DNA of 25,595 nucleotides from an uncultured Burkholderiales bacterium (GTDB lineage Bacteria > Pseudomonadota > Gammaproteobacteria > Burkholderiales > Burkholderiaceae_D). Both the position numbers and the translations under genes were made by a program. The DNA is taken from assembly GCA_937872165.1 (NCBI GenBank), contig CALMOR010000153.1:1756-27350 (forward strand), read 5' to 3'. Shown here piece after piece: positions 1 to 7,865 of the stretch (position 1 is the stretch's first letter; every line of letters begins with the position of its first letter). The notes beneath the pieces are model-generated. The model was not told the origin of the DNA and did no database searches. It worked only from the letters and a program-made list of their open reading frames with translations.

Positions 1-1055
1 CGCTGAAGGCGCTCGAGGAGCGGCTCGCGAAGACGCAGCGGCAACTGCTCGAGCTGATGCAGGGCATGCCGAACCTGCCGCATGCCGACACGCCGCTCGG
101 CCGGTCGGAGGCCGACAACGTCGAGGTGCGACGCCACGGAACGCCGCGGACCTTCGACTTCGCGGTCCGCGACCACGTCGACATCGGTGCCGCGCTCGGC
201 CTCGACTTCGAGACGGCGGCCAAGCTGTCCGGGGCACGCTTCGCGCTGATGAAGGGCCCGGTCGCGCGCCTGCATCGCGCGCTCGCGCAGTTCATGCTCG
301 ACCTGCATACCGAGCAGCACGGCTATGTCGAGTGCTACACGCCGTACATCGTCAACGCGGACTCGATGATCGGAACCACCCAGCTGCCCAAGTTCGGCGA
401 CCAGCTGTTCTCGGTGCGCAAGGGCGGCGACGACGGCGGCGACGAGACGCTCTACCTGATCCCGACGTCGGAGGTCTCGCTGACCAACACGGTCCGCGGC
501 GACATCGTGCCGCTCGCGTCGCTGCCGATCCGGCTCGCCGCGCATACGCCGTGCTTCCGTTCGGAGGCCGGCAGCTACGGGCGCGACACGCGCGGCATGA
601 TCCGCCAGCATCAGTTCGACAAGGTGGAGATGGTGCAGATCGTCGAGCCGTCGACGTCGTACGACGCGCTCGCCGAGATGGTCGGTCACGCGGAGACGGT
701 GCTGCGACTGCTCGACCTGCCGTATCGCGTGCTGCGTCTCTGCGGCGGCGACATGAGCTTCGCGGCGGCCACGACCTACGACCTCGAGGTCTGGTTGCCG
801 GGCCAGCAGGCGTATCGCGAGATCTCGTCGCTGTCGAACTGCGAGGCCTTCCAGGCGCGCAGCATGCAGGCCCGCTACCGCAACGCGGATGGCAAGGTCG
901 ACTTCGTGCACACGCTGAACGGCTCGGGCCTCGCGGTCGGTCGCACGCTGGTGGCGGTGCTCGAGAACGGGCAGGAGGCCGACGGCTCGGTGACGGTGCC
1001 GGAGGCGCTGCGGCCCTATCTGAAGGGGCTGGCGCGCTTGGTGCCGGGCGCCTGA
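1..1055 (+). CDS. serS: Seryl-tRNA synthetase (3' portion)
   Basis: The gene enters from the left edge; its codons are in phase from base 3 and end at TGA 1053-1055. The enzyme charges tRNA-Ser with serine in the cytoplasm. What is visible is the end of the N-terminal coiled-coil arm (about 18 residues before MQGMPNLPHADTPLG) and the whole class II catalytic domain. Motif 2 is seen in FRSEAGSYGRDTRGMIRQHQ and motif 3 in GSGLAVGRTLVAVLEN, and the serine-site segment SSLSNCEAFQARSM is present. About 80-90 N-terminal residues of the tRNA-binding arm lie outside the window. No frameshift or missing key segment is seen in the part present. The next gene starts 2 nt after the stop, so the two are probably co-transcribed. 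Confidence 0.97.
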   Translation, partial: LKALEERLAKTQRQLLELMQGMPNLPHADTPLGRSEADNVEVRRHGTPRTFDFAVRDHVDIGAALGLDFETAAKLSGARFALMKGPVARLHRALAQFMLDLHTEQHGYVECYTPYIVNADSMIGTTQLPKFGDQLFSVRKGGDDGGDETLYLIPTSEVSLTNTVRGDIVPLASLPIRLAAHTPCFRSEAGSYGRDTRGMIRQHQFDKVEMVQIVEPSTSYDALAEMVGHAETVLRLLDLPYRVLRLCGGDMSFAAATTYDLEVWLPGQQAYREISSLSNCEAFQARSMQARYRNADGKVDFVHTLNGSGLAVGRTLVAVLENGQEADGSVTVPEALRPYLKGLARLVPGA

Positions 1056-1057
1056 CG

Positions 1058-2254
1058 ATGGACGACGCGAAGGAGCTCGGGACGGCGACGCGGCTGGTGC
1101 ACGACGACTACGTCGCGCCGTCGCCGTTCGGCGGGATCAACGTCGCCATCCATCACGCGTCGACGGTGACCTGGCCGACGGTCGCGGCGATGCGGGCGCG
1201 CGACTGGAAGCACGACACCGGCTACACCTACGGGCTGCACGGGACGCCGACCACGTTCACGCTCGCGAGCCGCATCGCGTCGCTGGAAGGCGGTCGCCAC
1301 GCGCTGCTCGTGCCGTCGGGTCTGGCCGCCATCGTGCTGGTCGACTTCGCGATGTCGAAGACCGGCGACAACCTGCTGTTGCCGGACAACGTCTACAACC
1401 CGAGTCGCGACGTCGGCGGCTCGCTGCTCGCGGACCTCGGCATCGAGGCGCGCTTCTACGACCCGATGGACCCGGCCTCGCTGGCCGCGCTGGTCGACGA
1501 CCGCACCGCGCTGATCTGGCTCGAGACGCCCGGCTCGGTGACGATGGAAGTGCCCGACGTGCCGGCTCTGGTCGCGATCGCGAAGGCGCGCGGCGTGCCG
1601 ACCGCGATCGACAACACGTGGGCGGCGGGGCTGCTGTTCCGTCCCTTCGATCATGGCATCGACATCGTCATGCATGCGCTGACCAAGTACCCGTCCGGCG
1701 GCAGCGACGTGCTGATGGGCTCGGTCACGACCGCCGACGAGGACCTGCACCAGCGCATCAAGGCGGTCCACATGAAGATGGGCTTCGGCATCGGCGGCGA
1801 CGATGCGTATCTCGTGCTGCGCGGTCTCGCGACGATGCAGATGCGCTTCGAGCGCAGCGGTGCGAACGGACTCGCGCTCGCGGCCTGGCTCGCGGGGCGC
1901 GACGAGGTCGCGGCGGTGCTGCATCCCGCGCACGCCGACTGTCCCGGCCATGCGTTCTGGCGACGCGACTTCAGCGGGGCCTGCGGCCTGTTCTCGGCGG
2001 TGTTCGACGAACGCATCCCGGAGGAGCGCGTCGACGCGATGGTCGACGCGTTGCGGCTCTTCGCGATCGGCTTCAGCTGGGGCGGGGTCCACAGCCTCGC
2101 CGTGCCGTATCGGATGGCGGCGCCGGGCGGCACGACGCGCTCGGCCTCGTCGTGGCCGCATCGCGGCGTGCTGGTCCGCTTCTACGCCGGCACCGAGGAC
2201 GCGCGGGACCTGATCGACGACCTCGAACAGGCCTTCACGCGACTCGCGGGCTGA
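1058..2254 (+). CDS. metC: Cystathionine beta-lyase-type PLP enzyme
   Basis: A 398-residue Cys/Met-metabolism PLP-dependent enzyme, the usual length for this family. The PLP lysine is K210 in HALTKYPSGGSDV, the cofactor-ring aspartate is D185 in AIDNTWA, and the glycine-rich SGLAA loop lies near residues 87-91. The substrate-loop segment reads YTYGLHGTPTT, as in many bacterial MetC proteins, rather than the Y-x-R-x-x-N-P-T of gamma-synthases. This favours cystathionine beta-lyase, which yields homocysteine, pyruvate and ammonia in methionine synthesis. Start: the ATG lies 2 nt after the serS stop and has no clear Shine-Dalgarno, which suggests translational coupling. Its 3' end overlaps the end of the opposing AraC-type gene by 20 nt. 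A cystathionine gamma-lyase or methionine gamma-lyase activity cannot be excluded from sequence alone. Confidence 0.88.
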   Translation: MDDAKELGTATRLVHDDYVAPSPFGGINVAIHHASTVTWPTVAAMRARDWKHDTGYTYGLHGTPTTFTLASRIASLEGGRHALLVPSGLAAIVLVDFAMSKTGDNLLLPDNVYNPSRDVGGSLLADLGIEARFYDPMDPASLAALVDDRTALIWLETPGSVTMEVPDVPALVAIAKARGVPTAIDNTWAAGLLFRPFDHGIDIVMHALTKYPSGGSDVLMGSVTTADEDLHQRIKAVHMKMGFGIGGDDAYLVLRGLATMQMRFERSGANGLALAAWLAGRDEVAAVLHPAHADCPGHAFWRRDFSGACGLFSAVFDERIPEERVDAMVDALRLFAIGFSWGGVHSLAVPYRMAAPGGTTRSASSWPHRGVLVRFYAGTEDARDLIDDLEQAFTRLAG

Positions 2255-3215
2255 CGCGCGCCGCGCCGCGCGGCGAGCCGTGCCCGTGGCGCTGCCACAC
2301 GCGGCGCAGCTGATGGGCGGAGCTGAAGCCCGCGGCCTCGGCGACGCGTTCGACGGACAGGCCGGTCGTGTCGAGCCGCTCGCGCGCGATCGCGAGGCGG
2401 ATCTGCTGCAGGTAAGCGAGCACCGTCGTGCCGAGTTCGTCGCGAAAGAGCCGCGACAGGTGGCGCACGCTGGTATGCGCGGCCGCAGCGATCGCGGCCA
2501 GGTCCCAGGGCCGCGCCGGGTCGGCCACGATCGCGTCCTGCGCACGGTGGATCACCGGATGCATGTGGTCGCGATGGGCGAACCACGGCGACAGCTGGTC
2601 GTCGCTGCCGGCGCGACGCATGTACACGACGAGGCTGCGCGCCACCCGCGAGGCGATCGCCGGCCCGGCGTACCGTGCGATCAGGTGGAGCGCGAGGTCG
2701 ATGCCGGCCGTCACGCCGGCGCTCGTCGTCACGTGTCCGTCCTCGACGAAGATGCGGCCGTGCTGCACCCGTGCCGCGGGATGCTCGCGCTGCAGGACAT
2801 CGCAGTATTCGTGATGGGTGGTGCAGGCCCGCCCGTCGAGCAGACCCGCGCGGGCGGCCACGAAGGCGCCCGAGCACACGCACGCGAGGCGCTGCCGCGG
2901 CGTGACGTGCTTCGCGAGCCAGCGGGCGGCCGCGGTCGCCGCGCTGCCCTGGAGCCGCGGCACCGGCGTCACGCCGGGCACCACGACGAGCGCGCCGTCG
3001 GCGAGCGAGGCCGGCAGCGGCTTCAGCTCGGACAGCGAAAGACCGAGCGACGTCTTCGCATCGCGATCGACGCCGTGATACGCGACCTCGAACACCGCAC
3101 GGTCCGCGATGCGGTTGGCGCTTCGCAAGGCATCGGCGATGCCGGCCAGGTCGAGCAGGTAGACCTGGGGCAGCACGACGAAGTGGACGGGGATGGTCGC
3201 CGCGATCATCGTCAT
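2235..3215 (-). CDS. GlxA-family AraC-type transcriptional regulator
   Basis: A 326-residue regulator with an N-terminal DJ-1/PfpI-like (class I glutamine amidotransferase-like) domain, about residues 8-185, and a C-terminal AraC/XylS DNA-binding domain, about 222-318. The amidotransferase-like nucleophile position is kept as C114 in ACVCSGAFVAARAGLLDGR, and THH follows at 133-135. Two helix-turn-helix units are seen at roughly 238-259 (LAAIAAAAHTSVRHLSRLF) and 286-308 (SVERVAEAAGFSSAHQLRRV). I chose the ATG at 3215 because it overlaps the upstream hydrolase stop as ATGA. A second in-frame ATG lies 6 nt downstream, at 3209. The tight coupling suggests it controls the hydrolase or senses its substrate or product. 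That is inference; the ligand is unknown. Confidence 0.9.
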   Translation of the reverse strand: MTMIAATIPVHFVVLPQVYLLDLAGIADALRSANRIADRAVFEVAYHGVDRDAKTSLGLSLSELKPLPASLADGALVVVPGVTPVPRLQGSAATAAARWLAKHVTPRQRLACVCSGAFVAARAGLLDGRACTTHHEYCDVLQREHPAARVQHGRIFVEDGHVTTSAGVTAGIDLALHLIARYAGPAIASRVARSLVVYMRRAGSDDQLSPWFAHRDHMHPVIHRAQDAIVADPARPWDLAAIAAAAHTSVRHLSRLFRDELGTTVLAYLQQIRLAIARERLDTTGLSVERVAEAAGFSSAHQLRRVWQRHGHGSPRGAARVSPRVA

Positions 3216-3784
3216 CGGGCCGCGCGCCGGGCGCGCGCGGCGGCCTCGTCGGCCGTGACGATCGTCGCGAAGCGATCGGCGAGGACCAGCTCCGTCCGTT
3301 CGCGGATCTCGTCGGCCGACACCTCCCGTCCCGACGACGTCGTCATCGCGAACGTCAGCGTCGCTTCGGTGACGTAGTCGACCTCGTAGCCGAGGTCGGA
3401 GGCGTTGCGGGTCGTGGTCTCGCAGCACTGCTCGGTGCGGATCCCGCAGACCGCGAGGCGCGAGATGCCGCGAGAGGTGAGCCAGCCTTGCAGTCCCGTG
3501 CCGATCAGGGCGCTGTGCACGTTCTTCTCGAAGGTCGCGGCCGCGTCGAACGAGAGCTCGCGCATCGGCACCGCGAAGCCCGACGCCTCGCCGAAGACGC
3601 CGTCGCCTTCGACGTGCAGGATGCGCACGACCGGCAGACCCGCCGCGGTGAAGCCGTCGACGAGTGCGCGGGACCGGTCGAAAAAGGACGGAAGGTCACG
3701 ATCGTCGAAGTACGGCCGCCGACGGAACGATTCCTGCACGTCGATGACGAGAAGGGCGGTGAGGCGTGATGTTGTCGAGGTCAT
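3212..3784 (-). CDS. Isochorismatase-like cysteine hydrolase
   Basis: A 190-residue isochorismatase/nicotinamidase-superfamily protein. The expected catalytic triad is in order: D15 (ALLVIDVQESF), K87 (TFEKNVHSAL) and the nucleophile C120 in CGIRTEQCCETTTRNA. The family hydrolyses amides or vinyl ethers such as nicotinamide, isochorismate and ureido compounds; the substrate here cannot be named. The stop overlaps the start of the GlxA-type regulator by 4 nt, so the pair forms a two-gene unit. Only a weak Shine-Dalgarno (GGAAG) precedes the ATG at 3784. The upstream 185 nt are shared with the divergent rmuC gene. Confidence 0.9.
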   Translation of the reverse strand: MTSTTSRLTALLVIDVQESFRRRPYFDDRDLPSFFDRSRALVDGFTAAGLPVVRILHVEGDGVFGEASGFAVPMRELSFDAAATFEKNVHSALIGTGLQGWLTSRGISRLAVCGIRTEQCCETTTRNASDLGYEVDYVTEATLTFAMTTSSGREVSADEIRERTELVLADRFATIVTADEAAARARRAAR

Positions 3785-3901
3785 GAGCGGCTTCCGGACC
3801 AGAGAGTAGCAGCATCATGCGGTTCGACCGGAAAGCATGCGAGGGTCTAGGCGGACGAGGTGCGTACGGATCCGGCCATTCATTTCACCTCCGTCGTTTC
3901 C

Positions 3902-3913
3902 CCTCCGCGGAGG
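3902..3913. promoter_or_regulatory. Perfect 12-bp palindrome in the divergent intergenic region
   Basis: CCTCCGCGGAGG is a perfect 12-bp palindrome in the 185-bp gap between the divergent hydrolase-glxA pair and rmuC. It could be an operator, but chance palindromes are common in GC-rich DNA and no second copy was noticed. Confidence 0.2.
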
Positions 3914-3928
3914 CCCCGCGCCTTTCGG

Positions 3929-3934
3929 TATGCT
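3929..3934 (+). promoter_or_regulatory. Candidate -10 box for rmuC
   Basis: TATGCT lies 35 nt before the rmuC start and stands out from the GC-rich surroundings. No convincing -35 hexamer is seen 16-18 nt upstream, so this is tentative. Confidence 0.25.
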
Positions 3935-3969
3935 TGCCGTCCCGTCCGTGTCGTTGAAAGAGGCCTTCG

Positions 3970-5409
3970 ATGGAAGCCTGGTCCGTGCTCGTCGCCGTGG
4001 CGGTCGGCATCGCGCTCGGCGCCGCCGCCGCCGCGTGGCTGCTCGGGCGCCACCATCGACTGCTGATGGACGCGAAGCTGGCGTCGGCCGGGGCCGACGC
4101 GCAGGCCGGTCTCGCGGCGGCCGAGGCCCGGCTCGCGGCCCGCGAGGTCGCCGACGCGGATCTTCGCCAGCGGCTAGACGTCGCGGTCGCCGCTGCGCGG
4201 GACGCGAGCGAGGCCCTCGCCGAAGCGAGGGTCGCCCACGCCGGCGTCGAGGCCGATCTGCGCGACGAGCGCGAGCGCATGGCCGACAAGCTCGCGGCCC
4301 TCGCCGAGGCGCGCGACGAACTGTCCGCGCATTTCAAGGCCCTCGCCGGAGAGGCCCTGGAGACCAACCGCAGGCGGATGACCGAACAGCATCAGGGCGC
4401 TCTCGACCTGATCCTGAAACCGCTCGGCGAGAAGCTCGTCGCGTTCGAGAGGAAGGTCGACGAGACCTACGACAAGGAAGCACAGCAACGCTTCTCGCTG
4501 CAGCAGGAAGTAAAGAACCTTCACCTCGCGACCGCGCGCATCAACGAGGACGCGAACAACCTGACACGGGCCCTGAAAGGCGAAGCGAAGACGCGCGGCA
4601 ACTGGGGCGAGGTCGTGCTCGAGCGCGTGCTCGAACGGTCCGGCCTCGTGAAGGGCGTCGAATACGAGACGCAGTTGTCGCTCAAGACCGACGAGGGCCG
4701 GACGGTGCGACCGGACGTCGTCGTGCGCTTGCCGGACGACCGCCACATCGTGATCGATTCGAAGGTGTCCCTGGTGGCTTACGACCGCTACCACGCGGCC
4801 GTCGACGACGAGGGGCGGGCCCTGCACGGGCGCGACCACGTGCGTGCGATCCGCGAGCATGCGAAGGATCTCGGCGCGAAGGGCTACCAGCAGCGGCAGG
4901 GCCTCGACTCGCCGGACTTCGTCGCGATGTTCGTGCCGATCGAGCCGGCGCTCGGGCTCGCGTCGTCGCTCGACGAAGCGCTGTTCCTCGATGCCTGGGA
5001 CCGCAAGGTCGTGATCGTCACGCCGAGCACGCTGCTCGCGGTGCTGACGACCGTGCATACCTTGTGGCAGCGCGAGAAGCAGACCGCCAACGCGATCGAG
5101 ATCGCGAAGAAGGCGGGTTCGCTGTTCGATCAGTTCGTGCTCGTGATCGAATCGCTCGAACAGGTGGGCAAGCATCTCGAGCGGGCATCGAATGCCTTCG
5201 ACGACACGCGCAGGCGCTTGTCGCGCGGCAAGGGCAATCTCGTGCGCAAGGTCGAGCAGTTGCGCGAGATGGGCGTGAAGGCCAACCGGCCGCTGCCGGC
5301 CGACTGGCTCGAGCAGGCCACCGAAGCGGAGCATGCGATGGAAGAGAGCCCGCTGCCGTCGAAGCTCACGCTGGTGCCTTCTGCCGACACGGATGCGGAG
5401 CCCGGATGA
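3970..5409 (+). CDS. rmuC: DNA recombination protein RmuC homologue
   Basis: A 479-residue protein, close to the E. coli RmuC length. It has an N-terminal hydrophobic segment (residues 4-26), then an Ala/Glu/Arg-rich coiled coil over about 32-140, then the RmuC domain. Landmarks in that domain are GNWGEVVLERVLERSGL at 210-226, RPDVVVRLPDD at 247-257 and IDSKVSL at 262-268; the D...DSK pattern fits a PD-(D/E)XK-like fold. RmuC limits recombination at inverted repeats and is thought to be a membrane-tethered nuclease-like protein. The start is the ATG at 3970, preceded by AAAGAGG at good spacing. The C-terminal 30 residues look disordered. It appears to be a single-gene unit. Confidence 0.93.
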   Translation: MEAWSVLVAVAVGIALGAAAAAWLLGRHHRLLMDAKLASAGADAQAGLAAAEARLAAREVADADLRQRLDVAVAAARDASEALAEARVAHAGVEADLRDERERMADKLAALAEARDELSAHFKALAGEALETNRRRMTEQHQGALDLILKPLGEKLVAFERKVDETYDKEAQQRFSLQQEVKNLHLATARINEDANNLTRALKGEAKTRGNWGEVVLERVLERSGLVKGVEYETQLSLKTDEGRTVRPDVVVRLPDDRHIVIDSKVSLVAYDRYHAAVDDEGRALHGRDHVRAIREHAKDLGAKGYQQRQGLDSPDFVAMFVPIEPALGLASSLDEALFLDAWDRKVVIVTPSTLLAVLTTVHTLWQREKQTANAIEIAKKAGSLFDQFVLVIESLEQVGKHLERASNAFDDTRRRLSRGKGNLVRKVEQLREMGVKANRPLPADWLEQATEAEHAMEESPLPSKLTLVPSADTDAEPG

Positions 5410-5432
5410 ACGTCTTCGGCGCGTCTTTTCGC

Positions 5433-5438
5433 TAAACT
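5433..5438 (+). promoter_or_regulatory. Candidate -10 box for the small exported protein gene
   Basis: TAAACT, 24 nt after the rmuC stop, is followed by TCGCCG, much like the sequence after the TATAAT box before alaC. The -35 region is poor, so confidence is low. Confidence 0.22.
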
Positions 5439-5466
5439 TCGCCGCTTTCCCCCAGCCCTTCAACGG

Positions 5467-5503
5467 CGCGACGCACGGCCCGCAGCGAATGCGGTGCGTC
5501 GCG
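5467..5503 (+). other. Strong hairpin between rmuC and the small exported protein gene
   Basis: CGCGACGCAC (5467-5476) pairs perfectly with GTGCGTCGCG (5494-5503). Inside it CGCA/TGCG forms a second stem closed by GCGAA, with a 4-nt bulge on the 5' side. No T-run follows, so it is not a classic terminator. It ends 20 nt before the next start codon and may be a 5' UTR structure or mRNA end protector. Confidence 0.45.
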
Positions 5504-5523
5504 GCCCCATCGGAGAACGCCTC

Positions 5524-5856
5524 ATGTCGACCATCCGCTCGTCCGTCGTGCTGTCCACGCTGCTGCTCGCCGGTTCGGCTCACGCGCAGCAGGCGGCGGT
5601 CGCCGACATCCCGCCCTACGACTGCAAGAAGCCGGGCGAGTACCAGCCGATCGACAAGAGCGGACCCGAGCAGGCCCGCTTCGTGAAGCGTCGCGACGCG
5701 TACAAGACCTGCGTCGACGAGTACGCCAAGGTGGCCCGCGCGAAGGTCGCCGAACTGTCCGCTGAGGCCGATGCCTGGAACGCCGCAGGCAACAAGGCGA
5801 TCGACGAGTTCAACGCATACGTCCAGCAGTCGAACCAGGCGATCACCGGCAAGTAG
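5524..5856 (+). CDS. Small exported protein of unknown function
   Basis: A 110-residue protein with a Sec signal peptide: hydrophobic VVLSTLLLAGSAHA with predicted cleavage after A-H-A at about residue 21, followed by QQAAV. The mature part is about 89 residues, hydrophilic and probably helical (EYAKVARAKVAELSAEADAW). It has two cysteines, C34 in YDCKKPGEY and C63 in KTCVDEY, which could form a disulfide in the periplasm. I chose the ATG at 5524 because GGAGAA precedes it and the signal peptide starts there; an in-frame GTG-type start 30 nt upstream would precede the Shine-Dalgarno. I do not recognise the family. It is flanked by rmuC upstream and convergent moeA downstream. Confidence 0.8.
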   Translation: MSTIRSSVVLSTLLLAGSAHAQQAAVADIPPYDCKKPGEYQPIDKSGPEQARFVKRRDAYKTCVDEYAKVARAKVAELSAEADAWNAAGNKAIDEFNAYVQQSNQAITGK

Positions 5857-5872
5857 GCCGCCACGCGGCGCT

Positions 5873-7105
5873 TCAGCCGAGACCCTCGAAGGGCCACGCC
5901 TCGACGACGTCGCCGGCGTCGACCGGTCCACGGTCGTGGCCGAGGACGATCAGGCAGTTCGCGTCGCTCATCGAGCGGAGGATGCCCGAGCCCTGGTCGC
6001 CGGTCGTGCGCACGTGCCAGCCGTCGGCCGTCGCGAACGCGATGCCGCGTACGAACTCGGTGCGGCCCGCGACCTTCGCGATCGGCGCATCGCAGACGAC
6101 GACGAGCGATGGAAGGGCGGTCACGGCCCCCCCCGCTAGCTTCAGCAGGGCCCTTCGCACCAGCGCGTGGAAGGACACCATCACCGCGACCGGGTTGCCG
6201 GGGAGGCCGAAGAAGAGGGCCCGGTGGCCCGCCACCGTGACGTGCCCGAACGCCATCGGACGGCCGGGCTTGATCGCGAGCTTCCAGAACGAGACCTCGC
6301 CGAGGCGCTCCATCGTCGCGCGCGTGTAGTCGGCATCGCCCGCGGACACGCCACCGCTCGTGACGATGGCGTCCGCCGACGCGTCGACGCAGGCCCGCGT
6401 GATCGCTGCTTCGAGCGCGTCCGGGTCGTCGCGGACGATGCCGAGATCGACGATCTCGAAGCGCAGCGCCGTCAGCAAGCCGATCAGCGCATAGCGGTTG
6501 GTGTCGCGTACGCTGCCGACGGCGAGCGGCTCGTCGAGCTCGCGGAGTTCGTTGCCGGTCGAGAAGACCGCGATGCGCGGACGGCGGACGACGGTCAGCC
6601 GCGCGATCCCGATCGATGCGGCGAGTCCGAGGTCGGACGCGGTGAGGCGGCGACCGCGAGACAGGACGAGAGCGCCCGTGGCGAGGTTCTCGCCGGCGGG
6701 ACGACGATGCCTGCCTCGGCTGACGAGCGCGTCGACGGCGATCTCGTCGCCCGCGACCTCGACGTGTTCCCACGGCACGACGGTGTCGCATCCGTCCGGC
6801 ATCACGGCGCCGGTCATGATGCGCACGCACTCGCCGGCGCCGACCGGCCCCCGATGGGGATGACCCGCTCGAGCGCCGCCGACGACGCGCAGCCGCAGCG
6901 GCTTCGGCGCGTTCGCCGGTGGGGCACGCAGCGCATAGCCGTCCATCGCGGAACTGTCGTGAGCGGGCACGTCGACCGGCGAGACGAGGTCCGCCGCGAG
7001 CGTGCGTCCCAGCGCGTCCGCGAGCCGGACCGATTCGTCGCCGCTAACCGCGACGATCCCGTCCTCGATCCGTCGCCGTGCGTCCTCGTAGCGCAGAGCG
7101 TTCAT
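5873..7105 (-). CDS. moeA: Molybdopterin molybdenumtransferase
   Basis: A 410-residue protein, essentially the E. coli MoeA length. MoeA inserts molybdate into adenylylated molybdopterin to give the molybdenum cofactor. Visible landmarks are DVPAHDSSAMDGYALR at 45-60 (catalytic Asp D55), GECVRIMTGAVMP at 91-103, FSTGNEL at 181-187, SGGVSAGDADYT at 250-261 and GLPGNPVAVMVSF at 300-312. The N-terminal, MoCF-like and C-terminal domains are all present. It starts at ATG 7105, 33 nt after the mobA stop on the same strand, so the two form a molybdenum cofactor operon. The rest of the pathway (moaA, moaC, moaD, moaE) is not in the window. Confidence 0.96.
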   Translation of the reverse strand: MNALRYEDARRRIEDGIVAVSGDESVRLADALGRTLAADLVSPVDVPAHDSSAMDGYALRAPPANAPKPLRLRVVGGARAGHPHRGPVGAGECVRIMTGAVMPDGCDTVVPWEHVEVAGDEIAVDALVSRGRHRRPAGENLATGALVLSRGRRLTASDLGLAASIGIARLTVVRRPRIAVFSTGNELRELDEPLAVGSVRDTNRYALIGLLTALRFEIVDLGIVRDDPDALEAAITRACVDASADAIVTSGGVSAGDADYTRATMERLGEVSFWKLAIKPGRPMAFGHVTVAGHRALFFGLPGNPVAVMVSFHALVRRALLKLAGGAVTALPSLVVVCDAPIAKVAGRTEFVRGIAFATADGWHVRTTGDQGSGILRSMSDANCLIVLGHDRGPVDAGDVVEAWPFEGLG

Positions 7106-7138
7106 CGGCGCATCGATGGATTCGGGACTCTTCCCCGA

Positions 7139-7735
7139 TCAGGTGTTTCGTTCGGCATCGAGCAGTTCGTCCATCGAGTTGAGATTGCGGAACGCGCATT
7201 CGTCGTCGAAGCGCACCGTCGCGCAGGCCAGCGATTCGGCCCAGCCGCGGACCGAGCGACCGCCGTCGGCGAGGAAGCGGGCGAGCGCGCCCGCCACGTC
7301 GGTCCGCATCATGCAGAAGATCGGATGGAGGCGTTCGCCGGTGGCGGCGATGGCCACCCGCACGGCCGGCGTCGCGAAGGCCGCGGAGAGCCGTGCGACG
7401 AGGTCGTCCGGAAAGCCCGGCGCGTCGCACGGGATCGCGATCATGAAGTCGGTGGTGCAGCGGGCGAGGCCGGCCGCGATGCCGGCGAGGGGGCCTTGGT
7501 ATCCCGCGATCGCGTCGGATACCACCGCGGAGCCGAGCCGTGCGTAGTCGTCGTGGCCGCGATTGGCGCTGATCAGCATCGGACCGACCGCGGGCGCGAG
7601 CGCAGCCAGCGCATGGACCACCAGCGGACGTCCGCGGAAGACCTGCAGTCCCTTGTCGACGCCACCCATGCGCGAGCCTTGCCCGCCGGCGAGGACGAGT
7701 CCGGTGATGCGTGACGGATCGACGTGGACTGGCAA
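7139..7735 (-). CDS. mobA: Molybdenum cofactor guanylyltransferase
   Basis: MobA adds GMP from GTP to the molybdenum cofactor, giving the guanine dinucleotide form used by DMSO-reductase-family enzymes. The N-terminal nucleotide-binding signature is LVLAGGQGSRMGGVDKGLQ, followed by ISANRGHDDYARLG and AIPCDAPGFPDDL (the metal-binding Asp region). The frame stays open up to a GTG at 7804 (221 aa). I prefer the TTG at 7735: it gives 198 residues (E. coli MobA has 194), leaves 9 residues before ITGLVLAGG, and avoids starting inside the hairpin stem at 7802-7829. A possible -10 box, TAAGGT, lies at 7773-7778 on this strand. No strong Shine-Dalgarno supports any start. moeA follows 33 nt downstream. 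Confidence 0.93.
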   Translation of the reverse strand: MPVHVDPSRITGLVLAGGQGSRMGGVDKGLQVFRGRPLVVHALAALAPAVGPMLISANRGHDDYARLGSAVVSDAIAGYQGPLAGIAAGLARCTTDFMIAIPCDAPGFPDDLVARLSAAFATPAVRVAIAATGERLHPIFCMMRTDVAGALARFLADGGRSVRGWAESLACATVRFDDECAFRNLNSMDELLDAERNT

Positions 7736-7801
7736 CGAGGAGCGGGGCGGACTACGGCGACGGGGAGCCGCGACCTTATCACGCACGTGGGCGCCGGAAA
7801 G

Positions 7802-7829
7802 CACGAAGGGCCGTCGCCGGCCCTTCGTG
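7802..7829 (-). terminator. Perfect 12-bp hairpin downstream of the repeat lipoprotein gene
   Basis: CACGAAGGGCCG (7802-7813) and CGGCCCTTCGTG (7818-7829) form a perfect 12-bp stem with a 4-nt loop. It lies 37 nt past the stop of the lipoprotein gene. On the minus strand it is followed by CTTTCC, a short T-run, so it is probably an intrinsic terminator of moderate strength separating that gene from mobA. Confidence 0.65.
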
Positions 7830-7865
7830 TCGCTGCTGTTTTCGGTCGCGGGGCGCGACCCGCGG

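Noticed and set aside
1016..2545. Minus-strand open frame of 509 codons across metC
   Set aside because: Arg/His-rich composition with no motifs, and it overlaps a well-supported PLP enzyme on the plus strand and the GlxA gene; a shadow frame.
4174..5931. Minus-strand open frame of 585 codons opposite rmuC
   Set aside because: No recognisable domain and Arg/Leu/His-heavy; rmuC on the plus strand explains the region.
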